61,917 bases of DNA from Lujinxingiaceae bacterium (lineage in GTDB: Bacteria; Myxococcota_A; Bradymonadia; Bradymonadales; Bradymonadaceae): the NCBI GenBank assembly GCA_013697635.1, contig JACCWM010000007.1, forward strand, positions 1 through 61,917. Reading direction: 5' to 3'. Of the stretch, positions 1 through 8,239 are shown one piece after another. The notes beneath the pieces were generated by a model. That model ran no database searches. It was not told the DNA's origin and was given only the letters and a program-made list of their open reading frames with translations. Position 1 is the stretch's first letter. Every line of letters begins with the position of its first letter. Made by a program: the position numbers and the translations under genes.

Positions 1-1176
1 GGACAGCGCGTCGTCGATGCGCGCGCTGTCCGGCGAGCCGGTCGCATCGGCGATCGTCGAGACATCCCTACCGCCGGCATCGGACGGGTCGACCGGATCG
101 GGGTCGACCGGATCGGGGTCGACCGGATCGGGGTCGACCGGATCGGGGTCGACCGGCTTGGGCACGTAGACCAGGCGCACCGCGTCAAAGGCGAGCTTTC
201 GCTGCAATGCGATCGCCTCGCCGGTGTTGTCACCCAGAAATACGAAGCGATCGGCGCCGGCCGCAAAGGTGAACAGACCGAGGCTGATCCAGCCCTTTTG
301 CGTGGCCTGATTGATCACACCGGCCGCAGCGCGCGCGGCGTCGGTGGTCTTGATCTCGTAGCGCGCGCTCTGGCTGCTCGCCTCGGTGTTCGGGATGAAC
401 ACCTCGAGTCGGTAGTCACCGGCCACGTCGACGCCAAACTTCCACTTGCCGCTGGTCTCGGGGGCCGCAGCGTTCGAGGCGATCGTGAAATAATGATGGT
501 TGTTGTGACCCTCGGCCACCGGCCACCAGTAGCTGGTTTGTTGCTCGAAGCAGCCGCGGTCGACCTCGTCGATCAGCGTCGTCGTGCCGCTGAGCTTGGC
601 GTTGCAGGCGGGCGCAACCGGGCAGTTGTTACTCTTGATCCAGGTTCCCAGCGACGGGTCCCCGAAACCCTCAAAGGTCGCCGGGATGCTCTGGCAAAAC
701 GAGGAGTTGCAGGAGTTTTGCACGGCCATGTGCAGATGCGCCCCGCAAACCCAGCCGGTCAGGCCGACGCGGCCCACAAAATCGCCGCGCTTGACGTGAT
801 CGCCGACCTTGAGCGTGGAGCTGTTTGCTTGCAAGTGGGTGAGCGCCAACTCGGTGCCGTCGGGAAAGCCGATCACGACGTAGTTCGCATCGTTGATGTA
901 GGCCTGGTCGCAGCCGCCACGCGTCGAGCTCATGCGAATGAAGCGCACCACGCCGTCGGCTGGCGCAACGAGCGCGCCGCCCACGGGAATGCCCACATCC
1001 CACGACCAGCCGCCCATGCCCGTGTGGCTTCCCGTGTTGTGTCCTTGCGTGATCTTGTAGTTGTCGTTGCAAGGCCAGGGCACCCAGATCTTCGGCGTGG
1101 CAAAGGCCGCCGCGCTCGACAACCCCACGGACAAGGCGACGATTCCACACGTCAGCGAGCGGTAGAGCGTTTTCAT
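1..1176 (-). CDS. Secreted M23-family metallopeptidase with golvesin-type C-terminal domain (3' end outside window)
   Basis: Probable exported peptidoglycan endopeptidase. From the ATG at 1174-1176 the reverse strand stays open to base 1 (392 codons, no stop), so the C-terminus is cut by the window edge. Residues 1-26 form a signal peptide ending in AAAFA. The peptidase domain follows, with a possible zinc ligand pair H51 and D60 (spacing longer than usual), H114 in LTHLQ, and the diagnostic HxH in GAHLHM (H147, H149). Residues of about 185-320 read like the golvesin/Xly beta-sandwich domain (DYRLEVFIPN, then AFDAVRLVYV). This is followed by a Pro/Asp linker of VDPDP repeats and an Asp/Ala/Ser-rich tail. 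The divergent neighbour is mutH. The family call is firm; substrate and exact role are inferred. Confidence 0.8.
   Translation of the reverse strand, partial: MKTLYRSLTCGIVALSVGLSSAAAFATPKIWVPWPCNDNYKITQGHNTGSHTGMGGWSWDVGIPVGGALVAPADGVVRFIRMSSTRGGCDQAYINDANYVVIGFPDGTELALTHLQANSSTLKVGDHVKRGDFVGRVGLTGWVCGAHLHMAVQNSCNSSFCQSIPATFEGFGDPSLGTWIKSNNCPVAPACNAKLSGTTTLIDEVDRGCFEQQTSYWWPVAEGHNNHHYFTIASNAAAPETSGKWKFGVDVAGDYRLEVFIPNTEASSQSARYEIKTTDAARAAAGVINQATQKGWISLGLFTFAAGADRFVFLGDNTGEAIALQRKLAFDAVRLVYVPKPVDPDPVDPDPVDPDPVDPDPVDPSDAGGRDVSTIADATGSPDSARIDDALS
88..162. repeat. 15-bp tandem repeat encoding VDPDP linker
   Basis: Four exact copies of GTCGACCGGATCGGG followed by one variant copy. On the minus strand they encode repeated Val-Asp-Pro-Asp-Pro units in the linker of the M23 peptidase. 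The unit is a multiple of three, so copy-number change would alter linker length without breaking the frame. Confidence 0.9.
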
Positions 1177-1310
1177 GGCAGAATCCAGCGGCAGGAGCAG
1201 CGCAACATCTTACAATCCAGTAGAAAAAAGCTGCACTAGCGCCCTGGCATTGTCAATTGTGCCCGCTGGCGCTTAAGCTCGCCGTGTTCATCACGAGGTA
1301 AGAGGCTGCC

Positions 1311-2000
1311 GTGACCTTTGAGATAGCTCCCGAGTACACCCCGCAAAGCGAAGAAGAACTCATGGAGCGCGCCAACGCGCTCGCCGGCCACACGCTCGGC
1401 GAGCTTGCCTGCGCGCTGGGACTTGCGGTGCCGGCCTCGCTTCGCCGCCACAAGGGTTGGGTCGGCCAGCTCATCGAAACCTGCCTGGGCGCAATGGCCA
1501 CCAACCGACCCGTGCCCGATTTCGAGAATCTTGGGATCGAACTCAAGACGTTGCCCGTCGATCGCTTCGGCCAACCCCGCGAGACGACCTATCTGTGCAC
1601 CGTCGATCTCAGCGAGGTCGAGGAGCTGCAATGGGAGAGCAGCCGCGCCCGAAAAAAGCTCGCCCGCGTGCTCTTCATCCCCATCTTGGCCGAACCCGAC
1701 ATCGATCTGGGCGCGCGCATGGTCGGCTCGCCCATTTTGTGGAGCCCCAACGACGCCCAGGAGCAAGCGCTTCGCCGCGACTGGCAAGAGCACATGGACC
1801 TCATCGCTCAGGGCCTCGTCGAGACGATCACCGCCCGAGACGGCCGCTACCTGCAGATTCGCCCCAAGGCCGCCAACGCCCACGTCATGACCTGGGGCGT
1901 CGACGATCGCGGCGACGCGGTGATGACCACCCCGCGCGGATTCTATCTGCGCACGAGCTTCACCGGCGAGCTGCTGCGCGCCCACTTCGGTCTTATTTGA
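1311..2000 (+). CDS. mutH: DNA mismatch repair endonuclease MutH
   Basis: In Gammaproteobacteria MutH nicks the unmethylated strand at hemimethylated GATC after activation by MutS/MutL. The protein is 229 residues, the same length as the E. coli enzyme, and aligns end to end by eye: TLGELA near residue 28, KGWIG-like KGWVG at 48-52, ELKTLPV, the VGSPILWSPN block, YLQIRPKAANA and PRGFYL. The catalytic triad D70, E77 and K79 (D-x6-E-L-K) is present at identical numbering. The start is GTG at 1311 with AGAGG five bases upstream. It converges on a small membrane-protein gene with an 8-bp overlap. No dam, mutS or mutL lies in this window. MutH is rare outside Gammaproteobacteria, so this copy suggests horizontal transfer. 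Confidence 0.95.
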   Translation: MTFEIAPEYTPQSEEELMERANALAGHTLGELACALGLAVPASLRRHKGWVGQLIETCLGAMATNRPVPDFENLGIELKTLPVDRFGQPRETTYLCTVDLSEVEELQWESSRARKKLARVLFIPILAEPDIDLGARMVGSPILWSPNDAQEQALRRDWQEHMDLIAQGLVETITARDGRYLQIRPKAANAHVMTWGVDDRGDAVMTTPRGFYLRTSFTGELLRAHFGLI

Positions 2001-2352
2001 TCATGTTCTCGAGATTACGAGACTCTTCGGACCGCTTGTAGGCCTCGCGGCGAAACGCCGCGTCGCCCTCGGGCGTAAGTCGGGCACACTGCTCGTAGGC
2101 TTCCTGACTGACATTGTCGCCGCTGAACCGTCCTCCACTGCGGGCAATGCTCACGCGAAAGCAGGCTTTGTGGTGCTCCTTGATGCTTTGCGCGCAGGCC
2201 GTCGGATCTTCTCGATCGACGCACTTCTCAAGCGCGATCGTTCGCCTCTGGCGCGGCTGGCACTGGTCGAGGTAGAGCAGCGGCAAAAAGATCAAGAGCA
2301 CCAGAATGGCGAAGCCGAACCCAAAGAAATTTGAACGTTGCTCCTTTACCAT
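1993..2352 (-). CDS. Small single-pass membrane protein of unknown function
   Basis: 119 residues. A basic/polar N-terminus is followed by one strong membrane segment at about residues 9-28 (FFGFGFAILVLLIFLPLLYL). The hydrophilic remainder has three cysteines in a CVDRED...C...C pattern and a charged C-terminus. No family is recognised. It lies 18 bases downstream of the start side of nothing else on its strand except the TPR membrane protein at 2371, with which it probably forms a two-gene operon (gap 18 bp). Its 3' end overlaps the end of mutH by 8 bp. Confidence 0.6.
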   Translation of the reverse strand: MVKEQRSNFFGFGFAILVLLIFLPLLYLDQCQPRQRRTIALEKCVDREDPTACAQSIKEHHKACFRVSIARSGGRFSGDNVSQEAYEQCARLTPEGDAAFRREAYKRSEESRNLENMIK

Positions 2353-2370
2353 GACCCTCTTCCTCGTGTG

Positions 2371-3327
2371 TCAAAACTCCAATCTCAGTTGCATCGGGGT
2401 CGGATAGGCCAGCGGAAAGCGCGCCGGCCAGGGCTGCTCGTCGCGAAGACGTTCGACGTCGCGGCGAAGCCCGGACTCGACGATCTGCATCGCGTCGCGG
2501 TTGAAGCGCTGAGCGCCGGCGATCGCACCGAAGATCGTGCCGCCGTACCAGATCGATTCGATCAGCCCGATCAGCAAGGCCTGCCCGTAGCTGCCTGCCA
2601 GAATCGAGTCGACGATACCGTAAATGAACACGCCGTTCCAGATCATGGCGAGCATGCCGATGCCGTACTCCTCGATGTAGAGGTGGCCAAAGCCTGGCAC
2701 GATCGAGAGCAGGCCGGCGATCGCGGGGCTCTTGGAGGGGATCTTGAGCTCGAGCAGCTGGCGGGAGATGCGGGCGGCCTCCTCGGCAGCAGGCGCGTTG
2801 GGTGGCAGCTTTGCAAGCTCGCCGGCCGCGAGCACAAACTCGTGGCGCCCGGCGTAGTAGTCGGCCAGGCCCAGTTGGGTCTGAGCGGTGAGCTCGTCGC
2901 AGCGGCCTGTCTGCGCGCAGATGCTCAAGACCTCGTCGAAGGCGAGCTTGGCGATCTCGGGGCGGCCGGCGTTGAGGGCGACGTGGGCAAAATAATAGCG
3001 CGACCACCAGCCGAGCGGCTCCTCGGCGTTGGCCATTGCCACGGCGTCGAGCAGGCGCGCGGCGCTGCGGTGCTCGTTGGCCAGGCCGTAAAGCCAGGCG
3101 ATCTTGAGTCGCACGTGCGCGGCGCGCTCGTCGCCGGCGCGCTCGAACAAAAATGTCTGGTACTCGCTGATCGCGCGGTACAGGTCGCCTTGCAGATAGT
3201 GCATGTCGCCAAGCCACAGGTGACGCTCGCTCTCGACACCAAAGGTCATCGGCTGACCCGTTTGTGCGAAGCCCGGACTGGCAAAGAACAACGATGCGAG
3301 GACCAACAACAGGATTTTACGAAGCAT
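2371..3327 (-). CDS. Exported TPR protein with C-terminal membrane region
   Basis: 318 residues. The signal peptide covers residues 1-21 (cleavage after GFA). Helical repeats of TPR type occupy about residues 30-190 (LGDMHYLQGDLYRAISEYQTFLF and similar). The C-terminal third contains the motif PGFGHLYIEEYGIGM followed by two to three hydrophobic segments and a GAIAGAQRFNR end, similar to the TM2/DUF5683 type of 'PGxGxxY' membrane hairpins. The likely role is an envelope scaffold; no enzyme motif is present. It is divergent from deoB (about 100 bp between starts), so 3328-3428 must hold promoters for both directions. Confidence 0.65.
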   Translation of the reverse strand: MLRKILLLVLASLFFASPGFAQTGQPMTFGVESERHLWLGDMHYLQGDLYRAISEYQTFLFERAGDERAAHVRLKIAWLYGLANEHRSAARLLDAVAMANAEEPLGWWSRYYFAHVALNAGRPEIAKLAFDEVLSICAQTGRCDELTAQTQLGLADYYAGRHEFVLAAGELAKLPPNAPAAEEAARISRQLLELKIPSKSPAIAGLLSIVPGFGHLYIEEYGIGMLAMIWNGVFIYGIVDSILAGSYGQALLIGLIESIWYGGTIFGAIAGAQRFNRDAMQIVESGLRRDVERLRDEQPWPARFPLAYPTPMQLRLEF

Positions 3328-3428
3328 GACGGCTCGACTGCGACGGATTGTTTATTGCTGATTGCCACCTGCTTGCTTACAGTGCAACGAGCGACTGATA
3401 CCCCATTTATCGAGAGCAGGACAACCCC

Positions 3429-4625
3429 ATGACGACAAATCCAGACGGACAGGGCAAGCGCGCAGTGATCATCGTTTTGGACAGCGTGGGCATCGGCGAG
3501 CTGCCTGATGCCGCCGCCTACGGCGACACGGGCAGCGATACGCTCGGACACATCGCGGCGAGCATCGAGGGCTTCGACCTGCCCAACCTTCGCGCGCTGG
3601 GACTGGGCAACATCGAGGGTGTCGCTCAACTCGAGGCCGTCGAGCGACCGGCGGCAGGCTTTGGGCGCATGACCGAGGTCAGCCACGGCAAGGATACGGC
3701 CACCGGTCACTGGGAGTTTGTCGGGATCATCCTCGACGAGCCCTTCATGACCTTTCCCGAAGGCTTTGGCCCCGACATCCTCGATCCCTTCATCGAACAA
3801 ACCGGCGTAGGCGGCGTTTTGGGCAACAAAGCCTCGAGCGGCACGGTGATCTTGGACGAGCTCGGCGAGGAGCACATGCGAAGCGGCTACCCGATCGTCT
3901 ACACCTCAGCCGATCCTGTCTTTCAGATCGCCGCGCACGAGGACGTCGTGCCGCTCGAGACGCTTTATCGCTGGTGCGAGCTCGCCTACGACATCGTCAT
4001 TCCCAAGGGTCAGTCGCGCGTGATCGCGCGGCCCTTTGTCGGCACGCCGGGCAACTTCAAGCGCACTGCCAACCGCAAGGATTTCACCTTTCCGCCGCCG
4101 CGTGAGACCGTGCTCGACCGCATCAGCAAGGCCGGCGTGCGTGTGACCGGCGTGGGCAAGATCGGCAACATCTACGCCCAGCAGGGTATCGACGACGACA
4201 TCCACACCGACGACAACGACGACGGCGTCGCTCAGACCCTTGCCTGCATCGGCGATCGCACGGGGTTGATCTTCACCAACCTCGTCGACTTCGACGCATT
4301 GTTCGGCCACCGGCGCGACCCGCAGGGCTACGGTCGCGCCCTTGAGCGCTTCGACGCGCAGCTTCCCTCGATCCTCGACGCACTCGAGCCCGGCGATTTG
4401 TTGCTGATTACGGCCGACCACGGCAACGACCCCACCTACCGTGGCACCGATCACACCCGCGAATACGTGCCGATCTTGGCCTACGTCAAAGGCATGCCCG
4501 CCGGCGTCGCCCTGGGCACCCGCGCCACCTTCGCCGATGTCGGCGCCACGGTCGCCGCCTATTTTGGCGTCGACTGGGAGATCGGCGAGAGCTTCTTGGA
4601 GCTCATTGCGCATCGCGAAGACTAA
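3429..4625 (+). CDS. deoB: Phosphopentomutase DeoB
   Basis: Interconverts (deoxy)ribose 1-phosphate and 5-phosphate in nucleoside salvage; an Mn-dependent member of the alkaline phosphatase superfamily in the cytoplasm. 398 residues, normal for the family. Diagnostic motifs are present: D18 in LDSVGIGELPDA, YGDTGSDTLGHI, HGKDTATGHWEF (the segment carrying the phosphorylated Thr), FTNLVDFD.LFGHRRD and the C-terminal metal motif TADHGNDPTYRGTDHTRE. It stands alone, not in an operon with other salvage genes. Its last 23 bases overlap the end of a convergent secreted-protein gene. Confidence 0.97.
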   Translation: MTTNPDGQGKRAVIIVLDSVGIGELPDAAAYGDTGSDTLGHIAASIEGFDLPNLRALGLGNIEGVAQLEAVERPAAGFGRMTEVSHGKDTATGHWEFVGIILDEPFMTFPEGFGPDILDPFIEQTGVGGVLGNKASSGTVILDELGEEHMRSGYPIVYTSADPVFQIAAHEDVVPLETLYRWCELAYDIVIPKGQSRVIARPFVGTPGNFKRTANRKDFTFPPPRETVLDRISKAGVRVTGVGKIGNIYAQQGIDDDIHTDDNDDGVAQTLACIGDRTGLIFTNLVDFDALFGHRRDPQGYGRALERFDAQLPSILDALEPGDLLLITADHGNDPTYRGTDHTREYVPILAYVKGMPAGVALGTRATFADVGATVAAYFGVDWEIGESFLELIAHRED

Positions 4626-5190
4626 AGCCCATCAGCATACCCGCCCCCCAGGCCATCGTCGCCGAAGAGGGCAGAGCATTGCCGATAAGCTCGACGTTCC
4701 ACAGAATACGTTGGCCAAGCACCTCGCCAAACTGCGGGCCGCTCAAGCCCGCGCTCAGCTCGAATCCCGAACGATGCACCACGCCGCCGGCCGAGTCGCC
4801 GCCGATGTTGTGTCCTGGCGTGTGCCCCCAGCTGGCCCAGCTCGCGTGATGAACGTGCGACAGCCGCGGTGACAGGCGCCACTCCCAGCCATCAAAGTCC
4901 TCTCCGCTGCTCAGCCCCGGCCCCACAAGCATCGCCACATAGAATTGATCACTGCGATCGCGGGCTTCGATGATCGCGCCGCTTCGCCCGACGACGTCGA
5001 CGTACAAGTGCGCCGTCGGCCGGTAGCGCAAGCTGAGTTGCGTGGTTGGTCCAGCGCCCTGGCTATGAACCTGGGCGCCGGCCTCGACAAAAGCACGTAG
5101 GCTCGTCTTGGCGGGCTCGCTCGTGGCACAAGCCCAGCTCGAGCAGATCAACAACAGGCAGGTGGAGTATAAAAAGCGCGCGGGCGCCAT
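4603..5190 (-). CDS. Exported protein of unknown function, probable outer-membrane barrel
   Basis: 195 residues when started at the ATG at 5188-5190. That start places a signal peptide (MAPARFLYSTCLLLICSSWA) directly at the N-terminus; a longer in-frame start at 5223 would bury it. The mature part alternates hydrophobic and polar residues in a beta-strand pattern (LSLRYRPTAHLYVDVVGRSG, FYVAMLVGPGL, MAWGAGMLMGFSL), with conserved-looking HASWASWGHTPGHN in the middle. The pattern suggests a small barrel or lipocalin-like envelope protein, but no family is recognised. It ends inside the deoB 3' end (convergent overlap). Confidence 0.55.
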   Translation of the reverse strand: MAPARFLYSTCLLLICSSWACATSEPAKTSLRAFVEAGAQVHSQGAGPTTQLSLRYRPTAHLYVDVVGRSGAIIEARDRSDQFYVAMLVGPGLSSGEDFDGWEWRLSPRLSHVHHASWASWGHTPGHNIGGDSAGGVVHRSGFELSAGLSGPQFGEVLGQRILWNVELIGNALPSSATMAWGAGMLMGFSLRDAQ

Positions 5191-5318
5191 GGCATGGCCT
5201 CTGGGCAAAGGATGTGTGTGCACGGCTCGATCGATTCATTCAAGTGAGTCGACGGCGAGCTCGTTTTTTGTGCACACAATCTTTGCAGCCCCCCGGGCTG
5301 TTCGGCGGCTGTTGGGCC

Positions 5319-6923
5319 TCAGGGCACCAGGCGCAGCGTGTAGACCGGCGCCGTTGCCGCCTCGATCACGATCGTCGACGGCCCGACGTTGCGCGCGACG
5401 ACCTCCTTGAAAACGGGCTCGCCAGGCCCGCCCACCGCGTCGGCGGCGGCCACCTCGTACTCGCCAGAGGGCTTGAGCGAAGTCGTCTCGATGATGAGCG
5501 TGTTGCCCTCAAAGCGCAGGTGGTAGCGTCCCCAGGGTTTTGCCAGCGGCTCACCGACAAAAACGCCCTCTCCCGGCCAATGAACCGACTTCCAATACGC
5601 CTCGACCACGCTCTGGCCACGATAATAGTGCTCGAAAAAAGTGCTGAGCTCGGCGAACTTCGTCGGATAATTGCAGGGCTCGACCACCGTGCCATAGCTT
5701 GCCGTCGCGCCGGCTTCGAGCCAGCGCAGGATGCTCATCTGGCCGGCGCCCATCAAGTCTCCGCCAAAGCTCGTCAAGTGATCGGCGACCGCGCCGGGCA
5801 GGTAGGTGTTCGTCTCGATGCCCGCGACCGTAACCAGGCCCGTGAAATAGAACATCACGTCGCTCTTGTCCGTGATCAGGTTCTCGCCGCTGCCATCGGC
5901 GTTGTTGATATAGTTGAGCTTCAACCCGGAATCCGAGCTCCAGCGATTGGCGATGCTGAGCATATCGGGCCAGCGCACGCTGCGCGCCTCGTCGCTGGTG
6001 CGCACCATGTAGCCCTCGGCCTGGGGAAAAGTGTGGTCGGCCGCCACACCGCGATCGATCAAGTCGCGCGCATGCTCCTCGCTCGTGCCCGCAAGCATCA
6101 TCGTCGGCCGAAGGGCAAAGTCATCGAAGGGGCGCGTCGATTGCGAGCGAAAGTAGCCAACTGCAGCCGTTTCACTGCAGCCCTGATCCGAGGTGTTGCA
6201 ATAACGATCGGCATAGCCGCCCAGCGCAAAGGCGCTGGTGATCGACATGCAGCCCACCCGGTAGGGGCGAAGCCAGGCCAAGGCGAAGGCCTGAATCGCG
6301 TCGTCGCTCGCTGCTAACACCTGGTCATAAATCGGCGCAAAATCCTCCGGCGAGAGCACGTTCTGATCGGTTGGCAGCGCGACGCGGATGAGGTTTTTTG
6401 CCGGAATCTGGCGCTTCTCGAGATAGTACTCGCCAATCGCCACCGAGGTCGCGTCATTGGAGTTGACGATCACGGCCACCTCCCAGGCCTCGATGCCAAT
6501 GCGCGGCAGCACCACCATCGGCGCGCCAGCCTCGGCCACCTCGTAGATCGTGATGTGCAGCACGGCCTCAGCCTCGCCGCCTCGCGCGTCGGTCACGCGA
6601 TAGCGCAGCCGCTCGTAGCCGTTGTAGTTGGCAGGCGCCTCGTAGCCGATGCTGCCATCGGCCTCGATGTTCGCGGTGCCGCGCCTGGGCGCCTCGACGA
6701 TCGCGAGCATCTGCCCGGCCGCGCCCACCAGCACGGGTGTGCGCGCGCGGCTTGCCTGCGAGGCGACCAGGTGAATGTCCTGGGCCGTGGCGGCGACAAA
6801 AACATCCTGCTCGGATGCGTCCGGTGATTGGGTAGGATCGGGCTTGGGATCGAGGCAGGCGCCCAGCGAGAAACAAAGCCCAAACGCCACAACTGAGATC
6901 AAACGACGACCATTCAATTTCAA
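5319..6923 (-). CDS. TIGR03790-family lipoprotein with N-terminal cadherin-like domain
   Basis: 534 residues. Signal peptide with lipobox LGAC at residues 20-23. An Asp/Pro-rich stalk is followed by a small Ig/cadherin-like domain at about 45-125 (GTANIEADGSIGYEAPANYNG, YRVTDARGG). The main domain then begins with NSNDATSVAIGEYYLEKRQIP, the hallmark of the TIGR03790 family, and contains conserved DVMFYFTGLVT, GGDLMGAGQMS and ATASYGTVVEPC blocks. Function of the family is unknown to me; it is surface or periplasmic here. The gene is followed on the same strand, 7 bases away on its 5' side, by the Cys-rich lipoprotein gene, so the two are probably co-transcribed. Confidence 0.8.
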   Translation of the reverse strand: MKLNGRRLISVVAFGLCFSLGACLDPKPDPTQSPDASEQDVFVAATAQDIHLVASQASRARTPVLVGAAGQMLAIVEAPRRGTANIEADGSIGYEAPANYNGYERLRYRVTDARGGEAEAVLHITIYEVAEAGAPMVVLPRIGIEAWEVAVIVNSNDATSVAIGEYYLEKRQIPAKNLIRVALPTDQNVLSPEDFAPIYDQVLAASDDAIQAFALAWLRPYRVGCMSITSAFALGGYADRYCNTSDQGCSETAAVGYFRSQSTRPFDDFALRPTMMLAGTSEEHARDLIDRGVAADHTFPQAEGYMVRTSDEARSVRWPDMLSIANRWSSDSGLKLNYINNADGSGENLITDKSDVMFYFTGLVTVAGIETNTYLPGAVADHLTSFGGDLMGAGQMSILRWLEAGATASYGTVVEPCNYPTKFAELSTFFEHYYRGQSVVEAYWKSVHWPGEGVFVGEPLAKPWGRYHLRFEGNTLIIETTSLKPSGEYEVAAADAVGGPGEPVFKEVVARNVGPSTIVIEAATAPVYTLRLVP

Positions 6924-6930
6924 TCGCGAC

Positions 6931-8016
6931 TCACTCGCAGTAGCGAAGCCCGTTTGCGCCTCGAGGAGCCTGGCACCTCATGCTCGCCTCAATCGCGATG
7001 CACTTTGCATCGTTGGTGCAAGCCGTCACACAGCTCTGGCATTGAATCGGCTTACCTTGTGCATCCTCGGTGACGCAACCCGGTATAACTCTATCCTCTG
7101 GAAACACCGGATAGCACGTGCGCCCAGGCGTGCAGCCCAAGCCGTTGCCATGAAGAGATCTTGCCAGACACAATGAGTCGTAGTCCGTCGATGACGCCGT
7201 GCCATTTCTCAGGCAGCGAAACTGCGGATGACAGGTCAAAGCCGGGTGGTCGTAGTCCGCCGTACAGGCCTCACCGGCCTGGCACGAGCCTGCTGCGTAC
7301 GGATCACAGCGCGGTACACAAACACCGAGATCGGGGGTGTTCAAGAGTGCTGCCTGCCTGTTGCAATAGGCATCTGCGCTACAACCCTCGCCGGTCGACA
7401 ACAAGCAATACTTCGAACACATCGAGCCGCGCGGATCTGGCCACTGCCAGTTGATGCATCCCAGGCCTGGAATACACTTATCGTTACCACCGCACGACTC
7501 ATACAATTGGCGTACCCCAGCAGAGTTTGTACGCAACGCGCAAGTTATCGAGGGAGGCGGACCACCAGCCAGCCCACAGAAGCGGTCTGATGAGCAGCCG
7601 GTTTGATTGACAATATGGCAGACGGTGGTGACGTACGTGCCATGATCTACGGGACAAAGAGGCGGCGGCTCACTGACTTCGGCGTCGGGCCCGCTCGCAT
7701 CGGCGTCAGGCATGCTTGCATCGGCGTCGGGCATGCTTGAATCGGCGTCAGGCATGCTTGAATCGGCGTCGAGCCCGCTCGCATCCGAGACATCCAACAG
7801 CACGGCGGTATCCGCGTCATCGTTGACATCAAGAACCGGCGGCGCATCGGAGGTGTCCGAGACATCCCCTGGGCCATTGTTGACGTCGAAGACAATCGGA
7901 GCGCTCAAGCGGACTTCATCGACGTTGAAGAAAAGATCGCAGCCTCCCATCGCAGTGACGCCAAGCGCCACGAAGAAGCAGATAATTAGGTTTTTGAGCT
8001 TTGTAGAAGACGACAT
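6931..8016 (-). CDS. Cys-rich lipoprotein with Asp/Pro/Ser repeat stalk
   Basis: 361 residues from the ATG at 8014-8016; the earlier in-frame start at 8088 would precede the signal peptide. Lipobox MGGC follows a hydrophobic stretch (IICFFVALGVTA). A long acidic stalk with five 7-residue repeats of the type SMPDADS is followed by about 240 residues carrying over 25 cysteines in spaced pairs (CSSDRFCGL, CGGNDKCIPGLGCINW, CSADAYCNR, CQAGEACTAD). This is the disulfide-rich, lipid-anchored architecture common in Myxococcota. Ligand unknown. Base composition is lower in GC than the neighbours. Upstream gene of a probable operon with the TIGR03790 lipoprotein. Confidence 0.75.
   Translation of the reverse strand: MSSSTKLKNLIICFFVALGVTAMGGCDLFFNVDEVRLSAPIVFDVNNGPGDVSDTSDAPPVLDVNDDADTAVLLDVSDASGLDADSSMPDADSSMPDADASMPDADASGPDAEVSEPPPLCPVDHGTYVTTVCHIVNQTGCSSDRFCGLAGGPPPSITCALRTNSAGVRQLYESCGGNDKCIPGLGCINWQWPDPRGSMCSKYCLLSTGEGCSADAYCNRQAALLNTPDLGVCVPRCDPYAAGSCQAGEACTADYDHPALTCHPQFRCLRNGTASSTDYDSLCLARSLHGNGLGCTPGRTCYPVFPEDRVIPGCVTEDAQGKPIQCQSCVTACTNDAKCIAIEASMRCQAPRGANGLRYCE
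7681..7785. repeat. 21-bp tandem repeat, five copies
   Basis: Five consecutive 21-bp units, all beginning GGCGTC on the plus strand and differing at a few positions (GGGCCCGCTCGCATC versus AGGCATGCTTGAATC endings). They encode the Asp/Ala/Ser/Pro/Met stalk repeats of the minus-strand lipoprotein. Confidence 0.9.
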
Positions 8017-8239
8017 GTGATGGCGATTCCAAAGGTTGGTTAGCCTGATCAGCCCACTGAACCTGCACAGAATAGGTCCAGTGGCCATACAGTGTCAAAC
8101 ACTCAGGCGTTCTGAAGTCCGCGCCTTTGTCTGGCGCGTCAGGCGGTGGTAGATTGATTGCGCCAATCGAGCTCGCCCTTCGCAAGTTCCCCTGGATCTG
8201 CGCCAATGCCTTTTGCGTGACATCTTGATGAGTACTTGA

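Noticed and set aside
88-162. CRISPR or iteron array from the 15-bp repeats
   Set aside because: Repeats are contiguous without spacers and in frame within a coding linker.
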